From NCBI GenBank assembly GCA_029210265.1, contig JARGNP010000003.1:1-64000 (forward strand): 64,000 nt of DNA. Reading direction: 5' to 3'. Positions 35,249 to 45,100 of the stretch are shown here, piece after piece. The translations under genes and the position numbers were made by a program. The first letter of the stretch is position 1, and every line of letters begins with the position of its first letter. The stretch comes from Legionellaceae bacterium. Its GTDB lineage: Bacteria; Pseudomonadota; Gammaproteobacteria; Legionellales; Legionellaceae. The notes below the pieces were generated by a model. The model saw nothing but the letters and a program-made list of their open reading frames with translations. It was not told where the DNA came from and did no database searches.

Positions 35249-36694
35249 GTGAGCACCACCATCATTAAATTTATAAAAAAAATGTTACGTAATAAAAAGT
35301 CTAAACGACCATCGATCAACTCAGACTATATCATACCGCGCAACCGGCATCATGTAACTAAAACAGAGATAAGCCCTAATGCGATAAATGTACTCAATCG
35401 CTTAAACGGTGAAAAATTTGAAGCTTATCTTGTCGGGGGAGGTGTGCGTGATTTATTACTCCGAAAAAGCCCTAAAGATTTTGATATTACAACGAACGCA
35501 ACACCCCCTCAAATTCGACGTCTCTTTCGAAACGCCCGGATCATTGGGCGACGATTTAAACTCGCACATATTTTATTTCATAGAGAAATCATCGAAGTAG
35601 CTACGTTTCGTGGACAAGAAAAGAGCGAGAGTAAGCAGCAAACCAATCAGCAAACCAACGAACAAGGTATGCTGGTCCGCGATAACGTCTACGGCACCCT
35701 GGAAGAAGATGCGTGGCGCCGCGACTTTACAATTAACTCATTGTATTACGACATCCGAGATTCTTCTATAGTTGATTATACCGGTGGCTTTAAAGACATC
35801 GAGCGCAAACAAGTACGTATGATTGGCGACCCGACCACGCGTTATCAAGAAGATCCCGTGCGCATGCTACGTGCCGTACGTTTTGCAGCCAAACTTAATT
35901 TTAATATCGAGCCTGAAACAGCAAAGGCCATACCGACATCTAAGCACCTACTTGCGCCTGTTGCCGGCTCGAGACTATTTGAAGAGGTCGCTAAAATTTA
36001 CCAATGCGGCGCCGCCGAAGCCGTACAAAAACTTCTCGTACATCATGAGCTTTTTGGTCAACTTTTCCCTCAAACCGACGTACTGTTAAAATCGAAACAT
36101 CCGGTTAACATGCTGCTCGAACTTGCACTCAAAAATACAGACCGACGTATTCAAGAAGAAAAACCGGTGATTCCTTCGTTTTTATTTGCAGTTTTGCTCT
36201 GGTTCCCATTTATTGAACAAAAAAACAAATTCGAAAAACACGCCAAAGCAATACGCAAAGCACAAACAAAAGAAACACCTGAAGTAGCTTCAGATACCGA
36301 TGCAAAGACAGATGCAGAATCTGACGAGCTCGAGCCGCTCGTGGCCTTAGAAAAAAGCATGAACAACGTGCTTCGGGAGCAGTGTAAGATCACAACCATC
36401 CCTAAGCGTCACACACAAATTATTCGTGAAATCTGGCTTTTCCAATACCGCCTTCAAAAGCGCACAGGAAAACGTCCCCAACAATTGTTAGAACACCCTC
36501 GCTTTCGTGCAGCCTATGATTTCTTAGCCCTGCGTGCACTTGCAGGTGACGAATCGATGGAGCTTGCTGATTGGTGGACTCAATTTCAAGATGCTGATTT
36601 TAACACGCAAAATAAAATGATGGCCGAGCAAAAAAAGAAAGGCACAAAACGCCGTAGAACACGAAAAAAACCCAAAGCAACGCCCGCATCATGA
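35249..36694 (+). CDS. pcnB: Poly(A) polymerase I
   Basis: 481 residues. Adds poly(A) tails to RNA 3' ends and so promotes decay. The class II nucleotidyltransferase core is clear: VGGGVRDLLL, the catalytic DFD (KSPKDFDITTNA), IIGRRFKLAHI, RRDFTINSLYYD, and the RNA-binding QEDPVRMLRAVRFAAKL. Preserved length beyond the CCA-enzyme core and a very basic C-terminal tail (KKKGTKRRRTRKK) fit PcnB rather than the CCA-adding enzyme. An acidic insert (about 340-370) is local. The start is GTG; ATG 35282 is an alternative. folK overlaps its end by 4 bp. Confidence 0.93.
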   Translation: MSTTIIKFIKKMLRNKKSKRPSINSDYIIPRNRHHVTKTEISPNAINVLNRLNGEKFEAYLVGGGVRDLLLRKSPKDFDITTNATPPQIRRLFRNARIIGRRFKLAHILFHREIIEVATFRGQEKSESKQQTNQQTNEQGMLVRDNVYGTLEEDAWRRDFTINSLYYDIRDSSIVDYTGGFKDIERKQVRMIGDPTTRYQEDPVRMLRAVRFAAKLNFNIEPETAKAIPTSKHLLAPVAGSRLFEEVAKIYQCGAAEAVQKLLVHHELFGQLFPQTDVLLKSKHPVNMLLELALKNTDRRIQEEKPVIPSFLFAVLLWFPFIEQKNKFEKHAKAIRKAQTKETPEVASDTDAKTDAESDELEPLVALEKSMNNVLREQCKITTIPKRHTQIIREIWLFQYRLQKRTGKRPQQLLEHPRFRAAYDFLALRALAGDESMELADWWTQFQDADFNTQNKMMAEQKKKGTKRRRTRKKPKATPAS

Positions 36695-37179
36695 CAGGAA
36701 CCTCCTGCTATTTAGGGCTTGGAAGTAATTTAAATTCGCCAAAGCGACACATGCGCTTAGCATTCCAAGCTCTTAAAGCACTGCCACACACCAAAATTTT
36801 ACATATTTCATCGCTGTATCAAAGCACGCCTGCTGGTGTGGTGGGTCAACCTGACTATTGCAACGCGGTAGTATGGATTAGTACACGTCTACCTGCTCAC
36901 AAACTCTTAAAATACTGCCAAAATATTGAAACAACCCATGGTCGCGTCCGAAAGAAACGTTGGGGTTCGCGAACGCTTGATATTGATCTATTGCTCTATG
37001 GAAAACATAGTATTCAAACACCTGATTTAACCATACCCCACCCAAGGCTTCATGTACGTGATTTTATGCTCACACCTTTACTTGAATTATGGCCTGAAGC
37101 ACATCTTCCTGATAACACACGTTTAGATTCATGCCTATTAAATCTAAACAATACCTATCTTCATCAAGCAAGCATGTAG
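36691..37179 (+). CDS. folK: 2-amino-4-hydroxy-6-hydroxymethyldihydropteridine diphosphokinase
   Basis: 162 residues. Transfers pyrophosphate from ATP to hydroxymethyl-dihydropterin in folate synthesis. Signature segments: LGLGSNLNSPKRHM at the start, SLYQSTP with VVGQPDYCNAV, and RKKRWGSRTLDIDLLLYG followed by IPHPRLHVRDFML with the metal-binding Asp pair. It overlaps pcnB by 4 bp, a conserved gammaproteobacterial pairing. Its end lies 3 bp from the convergent lspA. Confidence 0.97.
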   Translation: MTGTSCYLGLGSNLNSPKRHMRLAFQALKALPHTKILHISSLYQSTPAGVVGQPDYCNAVVWISTRLPAHKLLKYCQNIETTHGRVRKKRWGSRTLDIDLLLYGKHSIQTPDLTIPHPRLHVRDFMLTPLLELWPEAHLPDNTRLDSCLLNLNNTYLHQASM

Positions 37180-37182
37180 CCA

Positions 37183-37656
37183 TTACGGCTTTTCTCGAAC
37201 CCATTCGATAGCTAACAAGACAGCACCCACACAAATAGCACTGTCAGCTAGATTAAATACAGGCCAATGATAAGATTTATAAAACACGTCTATAAAATCA
37301 ACCACGTAACCGATGCGTACGCGATCAATTAAATTGCCGACAGCACCACCCAGAATCAAGGCCATAGCGAACGCCTGCTTAAATAAACCAGCTTTATTCA
37401 GGCGTACCATCCAAACGACTAACACAAGACTTATCAGCGCACTAAAGCCTGAAAAAAACCACATATGCCAGCGACCCGAATCAGCTAAAAAACTAAAAGC
37501 CGAGCCCGAATTAAACGCAAGCGTCCAAGACAACATAGGAAGCACAGGTTTAGCATCATAAGGTGTTAAAAAAGCCAACGCCCAATATTTTGTAAGTTGA
37601 TCACATAACATCACCACCAAGCTTACAAAAAATATCAACGCTTTTTTCATGCCCAC
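37183..37656 (-). CDS. lspA: Lipoprotein signal peptidase II
   Basis: 157 residues, four membrane helices. This aspartyl protease removes signal peptides from diacylglyceryl prolipoproteins. Motifs visible: [39 protein letters not shown] (catalytic Asp), and [13 protein letters not shown] (second catalytic Asp). Its start overlaps the end of ileS by 10 bp, the classical ribF-ileS-lspA arrangement. At least two lipoproteins in this window would be substrates. Confidence 0.97.
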   Translation of the reverse strand: MGMKKALIFFVSLVVMLCDQLTKYWALAFLTPYDAKPVLPMLSWTLAFNSGSAFSFLADSGRWHMWFFSGFSALISLVLVVWMVRLNKAGLFKQAFAMALILGGAVGNLIDRVRIGYVVDFIDVFYKSYHWPVFNLADSAICVGAVLLAIEWVREKP

Positions 37657-40454
37657 TGCCTCACTTCACCACCAGTACTCGAATCAGATAAATTTGTCAC
37701 ACAACGTGTGCATAATTCCGGATGCTCGGCTTCCTGCCCCACATCAGGCACGCGATGCCAACATCGAACACATTTTTCCGCATCCACAGAAGCCACGTCA
37801 ATCGCAAGCCCCAACGTTTGGTTTGTAACAAGATGCTCAGGTTTATCATGAAGCGGTAATAAAGTAGCGCCCGAAGTAATCAAAATAAACCGTAATTCAT
37901 CACCCAATGGCTTGAGTAATATTTCAGCTGACTCGTTCACATACAACGTCACGTGTGCAGCCAACGACGAGCCAATGTTGCCAGCTTTACGTGCAGCTTC
38001 TAATGCTTGGTTTACGTCTTCACGAATGGCATACACACGCTCCCAACGGACATCATCCACCGGCTCAATATCAGGCCACGCCTCATACCACGGCTCAAGA
38101 AAAATAGACTCGCCAGAAAATCCAGGAATCGCCTCCCAGATTTCTTCTGCCGTAAACGATAAAATCGGTGCAAACCAACGAACAAGCGCTTGTACCAAAT
38201 GATACATCGCATTTTGACACGAACGTCGCGCCGCACTATCAACGCTTGTTGTGTATTGCCTGTCTTTGATAATATCGAGATAAAACCCACCCAATTCAAT
38301 CGAACAAAAATGATGAATTTTTTGATAAATCACATGAAACTGATAATTTTCATACGCTTCAATAATTTCAGCTTGCAGTGCCTTAGCACGTCCAATCACC
38401 CAACGATCGAGCTCAACCCATTGCTCTGATGGCAAAGCATGTTGCTTAATATCAAAATCAAATAAATTGGATAATAAAAAACGCGATGTATTACGAATAC
38501 GTCGATAAACATCGGCATTACGCTTAATAATTTCCTCGGAAATACTCACTTCGTTTTTATAATCTGTAGAAGCCACCCACAGGCGTAAAATATCAGCCCC
38601 GTGTTGCTTAACTAAAGTTTCTAACGCAATATAATTGCCTTTGGATTTAGAGAATTTTTTACCTTCGGCATCCACCACATAACCATGTGTGAGTACGGAT
38701 TTAAATGGCGGCGTACCATGCATCGCAACAGCAGTTGTAATCGATGAATTAAACCAACCTCGATGTTGATCCGAACCTTCTAAATATAAATCAGCAATCG
38801 TGCTTGAGCCGCCTTCAGGGTTGAGTACGGCGCGATGTGACACACCCGAGTCAAACCACACATCAAGCACATCCATCGATTTTTCATATTCAGCATGCGC
38901 GTCGCCTAATAACTCTGCCGCGTCTAACTCAAACCAAGCTTCAATACCTGTCTGCTCTATACGCTTAGCAACGGCCTCCATTAAAGCTGGCGTCTCAGGA
39001 TGCAATGCACCGGTTGTGCGATGCATAAAAAAAGGAATAGGAATGCCCCAAGCACGCTGCCGTGAGATACACCAATCAGGCCGGCCTTCTACCATGCCAT
39101 GAATACGGGCTTTACCCCACCCAGGGATCCACTTGACGGTATTTATTTGCTCGAGCAACGTATCGCGTAATCCCTTTGCATCCATCCCAATAAACCATTG
39201 TGGCGTTGCACGAAAAATAAGCGGTGTTTTATGACGCCAGCAATGTGGATAGCTGTGCTCGAGTTTGGCATGATTCAACAGCACGTTTTGCTCACGCAGG
39301 GCTTCTAAAACAGGTTCTTCTGCACGTCGTACATTGAGCCCTGCAAACAACGGCGTTTCTTCTGAGTAACAGCCATTTGCTAGCACGGGGTTCACGCACG
39401 GTAATTTGTTATTAATGCCAATCCAATAATCATCCGGTCCATGAGCCGGTGCTGTGTGCACGCATCCGGTACCTGATTCTGTCGTAACATGTGTACTCAA
39501 GACCACGGGAACCGAACGTTCAAATAATGGATGCTTTAGGCTTATATGCTCCAATGCTTGACCTAATACTTGTCCAGATATAACCGCATGTGTGATGCCA
39601 TAACGTGCTAACGTTGTTTGATTTAAGTCTTCTGCAAGTACCATATACTGCGTACCTGTATCCACAAGCACGTAGTTCAATTCAGGATGAACAGACACTG
39701 CTTCGTTGGCTGGCAACGTCCAAGGCGTTGTCGTCCAAATCGGCAGTAATACCGGCTTGGGCTGTAAGTCAGCACTAAAACACGCTAAAACTTTTGCGGG
39801 ATCTACAGCATAAAACGCCACATCAATCGAAGCCGATTGCTTGTCTTCATACTCAACTTCAGCTTCAGCCAAAGCCGAACGGCAATCTAAACACCAGTGT
39901 ACGGGCTTAAAGCCCTGCTGCAGATGCCCGCCTTCTAATATATCAGCCAATGCACGCACAACATTTGCTTCGTATTTAAAATCCATCGTGACATAGGGAT
40001 TTTGCCAATCACCTAGCACGCCCAGGCGTTCAAATTCATTACGCTGAATATCAAGTTGTCCCGCAGCATATTTTCGGCAATGCTCACGAAACGTTTTGGC
40101 GTCCACTTTAACGCCGGCTTTACCCACTTTTTTCTCAACATTGAGCTCAATAGGCAAACCATGACAATCCCAGCCCGGAACAAACGGCGCATCATAACCG
40201 CTCATGGTTTTAGATTTAATAATAATATCTTTGAGAATTTTATTAAGCGCATGCCCACAATGCAGGTGGCCGTTGGCATACGGAGGCCCATCATGCAAAA
40301 TAAACGTCGGCTTACCCGCACGCGACACACGAATTTTTGAATACAGATTCTCAGCCTTCCAAGCAGCTAAACGTGTAGGCTCACGTCCGGCAAGATTCGC
40401 TTTCATAGGAAAGCTTGTGTGCGGTAAATTAAGTGTTGCTTTGTATTCAGTCAT
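37647..40454 (-). CDS. ileS: Isoleucyl-tRNA synthetase
   Basis: 935 residues, class I synthetase that charges tRNA-Ile. The HIGH-type motif occurs as HCGH in [20 protein letters not shown], an atypical second residue. KMSKS appears as KFSKS in [14 protein letters not shown]. The editing domain ([14 protein letters not shown]) and the C-terminal zinc motif (CVRCWHRVP, later CTRCV) are present, so it is the bacterial zinc-binding type. Middle gene of ribF-ileS-lspA; 9 bp after ribF. Confidence 0.98.
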   Translation of the reverse strand: MTEYKATLNLPHTSFPMKANLAGREPTRLAAWKAENLYSKIRVSRAGKPTFILHDGPPYANGHLHCGHALNKILKDIIIKSKTMSGYDAPFVPGWDCHGLPIELNVEKKVGKAGVKVDAKTFREHCRKYAAGQLDIQRNEFERLGVLGDWQNPYVTMDFKYEANVVRALADILEGGHLQQGFKPVHWCLDCRSALAEAEVEYEDKQSASIDVAFYAVDPAKVLACFSADLQPKPVLLPIWTTTPWTLPANEAVSVHPELNYVLVDTGTQYMVLAEDLNQTTLARYGITHAVISGQVLGQALEHISLKHPLFERSVPVVLSTHVTTESGTGCVHTAPAHGPDDYWIGINNKLPCVNPVLANGCYSEETPLFAGLNVRRAEEPVLEALREQNVLLNHAKLEHSYPHCWRHKTPLIFRATPQWFIGMDAKGLRDTLLEQINTVKWIPGWGKARIHGMVEGRPDWCISRQRAWGIPIPFFMHRTTGALHPETPALMEAVAKRIEQTGIEAWFELDAAELLGDAHAEYEKSMDVLDVWFDSGVSHRAVLNPEGGSSTIADLYLEGSDQHRGWFNSSITTAVAMHGTPPFKSVLTHGYVVDAEGKKFSKSKGNYIALETLVKQHGADILRLWVASTDYKNEVSISEEIIKRNADVYRRIRNTSRFLLSNLFDFDIKQHALPSEQWVELDRWVIGRAKALQAEIIEAYENYQFHVIYQKIHHFCSIELGGFYLDIIKDRQYTTSVDSAARRSCQNAMYHLVQALVRWFAPILSFTAEEIWEAIPGFSGESIFLEPWYEAWPDIEPVDDVRWERVYAIREDVNQALEAARKAGNIGSSLAAHVTLYVNESAEILLKPLGDELRFILITSGATLLPLHDKPEHLVTNQTLGLAIDVASVDAEKCVRCWHRVPDVGQEAEHPELCTRCVTNLSDSSTGGEVRQWA

Positions 40455-40463
40455 GATGTCACT

Positions 40464-41411
40464 CTAAGAAGTAATTTGGGTTTCAAGACGAGGTAAAATC
40501 GCTTTTGCATCCAGAATATCTGTTTTTATTTGGTTAATTAAAGCATCTAACGAAGCGAATTTTACCTCACCTCGCAGTTTATGTAAAAAATACACCTCAA
40601 GATGTTCGTGATACAGCGAACCATCAAAATCAAACAGATGCACTTCCAAACGATTGGTCAGCCCATCTATCGTAGGTCGTCGTCCTATATTAGCCACACC
40701 TTGATATATTTTTCCATTTGCGCGTCGTACGTTGACACAAAATACACCGACAAAAGGCAAGACCAAACGCTTAAGTTGTATATTAGCGGTTGGTACACCC
40801 CACGTACGCCCAATACCATCGCCAAAGACCACGCGCCCATACATACTGTACGGCCGGCCTAAAAGCTCAGCTGCATCATGCATATGCCCTGCATCAAGTA
40901 AGCCACGAATCCGTGTAGAACTCACTCGTGCCGACGCCAACATCATGTCAGAGTAAATTTTCACATCACAATGATGTTGCTCTGCTAAACGCTTAAGCAA
41001 AGCTAAATCACCCCTGCGACCCTGACCAAAACGAAAATCTTCACCCACTAATAATAATTTTGTTTGAAATTTTGAAAAAATAAATTCTTGAGCAAACACA
41101 TCAGCAGGCATCGAGGCCAGCTTGCTATTAAATCCCAAACAAGCAATATAATCAATCCCAAGCTGAGAAAGTTGACGCCATTTTTCTTTAAAATTAGTCA
41201 ATCGTGCGGAAGCATGTTCTGGAGAAAAATACTCAAGGGGCTGAGGTTCAAAAAGAACAACCAATGTAGGTAGATTTAAACGACGCCCTTCTGCTTTTAA
41301 AGCTTGCAACAAAGCCTGGTGCCCACGATGCACCCCATCAAAATTACCAATGGTGGCCACCGTACCTTGTTCTGGCATGCTGGCCCCATAAACGGATCGT
41401 AACAACTTCAT
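40464..41411 (-). CDS. ribF: Bifunctional riboflavin kinase/FMN adenylyltransferase
   Basis: 315 residues. The N-terminal FAD synthetase domain starts ATIGNFDGVHRGHQALL with its GxFDGxHxGH nucleotide motif. The C-terminal riboflavin kinase domain shows GIGRTWGVPTANIQ (the PTAN motif) and the metal-binding pattern before EVHLFDFDGSLYHEHLEV. Makes FMN and FAD from riboflavin. First gene of ribF-ileS-lspA. Confidence 0.97.
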   Translation of the reverse strand: MKLLRSVYGASMPEQGTVATIGNFDGVHRGHQALLQALKAEGRRLNLPTLVVLFEPQPLEYFSPEHASARLTNFKEKWRQLSQLGIDYIACLGFNSKLASMPADVFAQEFIFSKFQTKLLLVGEDFRFGQGRRGDLALLKRLAEQHHCDVKIYSDMMLASARVSSTRIRGLLDAGHMHDAAELLGRPYSMYGRVVFGDGIGRTWGVPTANIQLKRLVLPFVGVFCVNVRRANGKIYQGVANIGRRPTIDGLTNRLEVHLFDFDGSLYHEHLEVYFLHKLRGEVKFASLDALINQIKTDILDAKAILPRLETQITS

Positions 41412-41445
41412 AGATACAAACTACTTAAAAACTGCACTTTAATTA

Positions 41446-41877
41446 TTATGCTTTAGGTTGAGGCTGAACAATCAACATATCGCAATGCGATGCATGCAAA
41501 ATAGCATTAGCCGTTGAACCTAAAAGCAAACCAAGACCATGCTTCCCATGACTTCCAGTAACAATCAGGTCAATTTTTTGTTCTTCTGCAATACGCAAAA
41601 TTTCATTTTTAATGGAACCAAATTCAAGCAAACGATGATTTTCATCCACGCCTAATTGATTAGCTAAAGCATTCAATTCTTTTTCTGCCTGTTCACGAAT
41701 AGAAACTTCAACTTCAGCAAAACCTGCAAATCCTGGGTATGCATACGCAGGAATAGGCTCAACCACATGAACCAATAACAAATCAGCCCCATTTTCATCC
41801 GCTATTTTCTTTGCCTTGTGAGCAGCATTAACACTAATCTCATCAAAATCCGTCGCAAACAATACCTTTTTATACAT
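41446..41877 (-). CDS. Universal stress protein, UspA family
   Basis: 143 residues, a single Usp domain. Start KKVLFATDFDEISVNAA; C-terminal ATP-binding motif GSHGKHGLGLLLGSTANAIL is canonical (GxHGxxG-x(6)-GST). It is a better match to the ATP-binding class than the other Usp of the window (8588-9013). A single gene between ribF and aroB. Confidence 0.96.
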   Translation of the reverse strand: MYKKVLFATDFDEISVNAAHKAKKIADENGADLLLVHVVEPIPAYAYPGFAGFAEVEVSIREQAEKELNALANQLGVDENHRLLEFGSIKNEILRIAEEQKIDLIVTGSHGKHGLGLLLGSTANAILHASHCDMLIVQPQPKA

Positions 41878-41933
41878 GCCTTTCTCCCTTAGATTTGTTT
41901 ATTCTAAAATTCTTTATTCTTGATGGCTCTATC

Positions 41934-43025
41934 TTAAGTAAAACTTACCGCATCAGCAAGCACATGCATCACATCTTGTTCAGAAACCGACGCATCCACA
42001 TAACACTCACCTAATTTTTTTATTAAAACAAAGCGTAATTTATTATTTTGTACTTTTTTATCTTGATGCATAAGCTCATATATTTTAGATAGCGATATAT
42101 CCGGTGGAATACGACGAGGTAAGCCTGCACGTTTTAATAATGCATCCACCTGATTTACATCAGCTTGACTTAAATAACCTAAATCACAAGAAAGCCTTGC
42201 TGCACAATATAAACCGATAGCAACCGCCTCACCGTGCAACCAACGCTCATAATTCGTCACCGCTTCAAGTGCATGCGCAAAGGTATGACCTAAATTAAGT
42301 AAAGCACGCTGACCCGTTGATTCTCGTTCATCTTGCCGAATAATTTCAGCTTTAATTCGACAGCAGTTAGCAATAAGCTGCGGCAAAGCCTGTTTATCTA
42401 ATAAAATATGCTCTAATTGCCCTAAAAAATCACCACCTACAAGCAAGCCATATTTAATCACCTCAGCCAAACCTGCTCGAAACTCACGTTCAGGAAGTGT
42501 ATCCAGCATACCTAGATCAATAAAAACCGCACAAGGCTGGTGAAAGCTTCCCACTGAATTTTTTGCACCTGGGTAATTAATTGCTGTTTTACCGCCAACA
42601 GCAGAATCTACTTGTGCAAGTAGCGTCGTAGGAATTTGAATGCACGCCACACCTCGTTGATACGTTGATGCAGCAAATCCGGTAATATCACCAATAACGC
42701 CACCGCCTAGCGCAATCAAGACCGTATCGCGATGATGTTTATGATGTATCAAAGCTTCATGAATTGTTGCAACACTTGCTTGGGTTTTATGCACTTCCCC
42801 GTCAGGTAAAATAACCACCTGGTACTGAACATGATGCAGGGCTTCACATAAATAATCTAAATAAAGCGGAGCTAACGTTTCGTTGGTCACAATCAGTGCT
42901 TGTGTTCCAGGCATGACCGCCTGAAAACGCGCGGCATCGTGTAACAGATGCCGGCCAATATAAATGGTGTAATGCTGATTAGGAAGCCTAACCTCGACTT
43001 CCTGAAAAACCTCAGCCTTCCCCAT
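41934..43025 (-). CDS. aroB: 3-dehydroquinate synthase
   Basis: Converts DAHP to 3-dehydroquinate, step two of the shikimate pathway, using NAD+ and zinc. Motifs: LPDGEVHKT, the Gly-rich [34 protein letters not shown], and zinc ligands in [12 protein letters not shown] and HGEAVAIG. From ATG 43025 the product is 363 residues, normal length; the frame opens at a TTG 15 bp earlier. Neither start has a clear ribosome site, and both overlap the end of aroK, suggesting translational coupling. Confidence 0.95.
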   Translation of the reverse strand: MGKAEVFQEVEVRLPNQHYTIYIGRHLLHDAARFQAVMPGTQALIVTNETLAPLYLDYLCEALHHVQYQVVILPDGEVHKTQASVATIHEALIHHKHHRDTVLIALGGGVIGDITGFAASTYQRGVACIQIPTTLLAQVDSAVGGKTAINYPGAKNSVGSFHQPCAVFIDLGMLDTLPEREFRAGLAEVIKYGLLVGGDFLGQLEHILLDKQALPQLIANCCRIKAEIIRQDERESTGQRALLNLGHTFAHALEAVTNYERWLHGEAVAIGLYCAARLSCDLGYLSQADVNQVDALLKRAGLPRRIPPDISLSKIYELMHQDKKVQNNKLRFVLIKKLGECYVDASVSEQDVMHVLADAVSFT

Positions 43026-43539
43026 AGATATATTTAACAATATTGTTGGTCACAGCTTTAACGGTAAGCTTATCTGTTTCAAAGCTTACATCAGCTAATT
43101 CTTCATAAAATGGCTCACGTTCGTCACGTAAACTTTCAAGCCGACCTGTTAAATCATCGGTTTGCAGTAACGGACGCTTCGTGTCGCGTTTAGTTCGCTC
43201 AAATTGTTGCTGAAGCGAAGTTCTTAAATAAATCACCGTTCCGCGAGCAGCCAAAGCATTTCGGTTTTCAGGTGTAATCACGACACCACCACCTGTGGCT
43301 AATACAATATTTGTTTTTTGTGTTAATTCTTCAATAACTTTTTGTTCACGACGACGGAAACCTTCGTCACCTTCTACGTCAAAAATCCAGGAGAGATCTG
43401 CTCCTGCTCGCTCTTCAATCACTTCATCAGAATCATAGAAATTTAGTTTAAGCTCACGGGCCAATGTACGGCCAATTGTGCTTTTACCTGCTCCCATGGG
43501 TCCAATTAGAAAGATATTTCGTACCTTAACGATGCTCAT
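43012..43539 (-). CDS. aroK: Shikimate kinase
   Basis: 175 residues. Phosphorylates shikimate with ATP. Walker [10 protein letters not shown], the shikimate-binding [10 protein letters not shown], the ATGGGVV strand, and the lid region [14 protein letters not shown] are all present. First gene of the aroK-aroB pair common in gammaproteobacteria; overlaps aroB. The 292 bp upstream (43540-43832), shared with the divergent orphan gene, hold no gene I can support. Confidence 0.97.
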   Translation of the reverse strand: MSIVKVRNIFLIGPMGAGKSTIGRTLARELKLNFYDSDEVIEERAGADLSWIFDVEGDEGFRRREQKVIEELTQKTNIVLATGGGVVITPENRNALAARGTVIYLRTSLQQQFERTKRDTKRPLLQTDDLTGRLESLRDEREPFYEELADVSFETDKLTVKAVTNNIVKYIYGEG

Positions 43540-43832
43540 GTCTACTTACATACCCCTCTCAACGTCCAACCAGTCCAACCAAAATAAACCGCATTGAGTG
43601 CCGTGCTTATGCTTGTTTTAAAATAAATAACTGGGCAATTCTAGCACGCGCTATTCCTTATCGCACCCTTATCATTAAGTAATCCTTATATCACGCTCGA
43701 ATAGTAACGTAACTTATTGAGAATTGGAATTCTTCTTCGACACCTGATGATAGTATTTTTTATAAGCCTGTGTTAATTTTGATAAATTTTATTATTTTTC
43801 TTATTTTTCTTTTATGTTGTTAGGAGTTCGAA

Positions 43833-45044
43833 ATGGGATTTGAAAGCTTATCTAGCGCCATCGCACACGTGATTATAAACTACCATGCATACCGAACTAA
43901 AACACCGTTGCCTGATATTTCTGATGCTTCAATCAAAGATTTTTTAAACCGCAGTACCGATGAAAGAGATCAAATCCTTAAAGATAAAATAATAGAAGCC
44001 ACAACCAGGAATAACAGTTGCCGCCTCACATTGCTTCAATACATGCACCTTGGCCTTTCCCTCTCAGAAAAAGCACGCATCACGGAAAATCCTGACGAAC
44101 AGGAAGCACTAAAAAGTCAGCTGGTTGAGTTTATTCAAAACCTTCAACGTCTTTTTGTGTTTACACCAGCAAATCTATTTATCACCGACACACTGCTCAT
44201 CGCTTTAAATGCAGAACAGAGCCTTTCTATTTACAAATTAAACTCCCCAAAAGCCGAAGCATATAAACTTACACAAACTTTATTTTCTACCATCGGGCTT
44301 TCGTCAAGCAATTCAGAAAGTACAGAAGTTGAAATTCAACACTATATTAGCGATCTATTTTTATTCAAAAAAAATCAAGCTTTATCTCAAGAAAATATCG
44401 CGATTGAAGCAAGCATTGACTCCATTACTCAATACATGAATAATCTAGAACATCAAATCCATCAAATCCACCAAACAACAATAACAACAGCTGCATTAAA
44501 ATCCATACAGCCAAAACAGGAAGTACTTGTTCCTACAGATAAAGCTGTTACAACACCTGAAATTCATGAACTGCATCCGGCCAAAGGTTGGGAATTTATT
44601 ACAAATGAGTCATCGGTTGCCTCTGAAATAGAGTCTGAAATAGAGTTAGAAAACACACGACTCATCGCTCAAAACGAAAAACTCAAAACTATATATGAAG
44701 AAAAAAAACAGTGCTTCATTTTACTTGAGAGCACGCTCACAACATTACAGAAAAAGCCCGAGCCCGCACCCATCGCGCTCACCACCTCTGAGCTTTGCTT
44801 AGGCTTATCCCGTCGGAAAATAACATCAGAAGCTGTCGTAACAGAGCAACCCATGCACAGAGATACAGGTGAAGCCAAAGTAAAAAACACCGTGCGTTCT
44901 TTCAGAGGAGCCATAGACTCAGGCAGATTATCGCTGTTCGGCTTACTTGCTAAATCCCTAGATCCAACTCACGGCTTCTCGGATTCCGCGAGCTCGGATT
45001 CTTCCAACTCAGACTCCGTAGATTCTCGTTCGAGCTTATCCTAG
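43833..45044 (+). CDS. Hypothetical protein with coiled coil and Ser/Asp-rich tail
   Basis: 403 residues, no family recognised. AGGAG before the ATG fixes the start. The N-terminal 230 residues are helical. A coiled coil is likely around 270-310 (EIESEIELENTRLIAQNEKL onward), and the last 25 residues are almost wholly Ser, Asp and Asn. There is no signal peptide or membrane helix. It lies just upstream of the PBP1A gene in the same direction but is probably independent. An acidic Ser-rich C-terminus is common in exported effectors, which is only suggestive. Confidence 0.68.
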   Translation: MGFESLSSAIAHVIINYHAYRTKTPLPDISDASIKDFLNRSTDERDQILKDKIIEATTRNNSCRLTLLQYMHLGLSLSEKARITENPDEQEALKSQLVEFIQNLQRLFVFTPANLFITDTLLIALNAEQSLSIYKLNSPKAEAYKLTQTLFSTIGLSSSNSESTEVEIQHYISDLFLFKKNQALSQENIAIEASIDSITQYMNNLEHQIHQIHQTTITTAALKSIQPKQEVLVPTDKAVTTPEIHELHPAKGWEFITNESSVASEIESEIELENTRLIAQNEKLKTIYEEKKQCFILLESTLTTLQKKPEPAPIALTTSELCLGLSRRKITSEAVVTEQPMHRDTGEAKVKNTVRSFRGAIDSGRLSLFGLLAKSLDPTHGFSDSASSDSSNSDSVDSRSSLS

Positions 45045-45100
45045 AAAAAAGCAATAAGTTCAACTAACCTTATATTTACACAACCAAGCGACACATACTT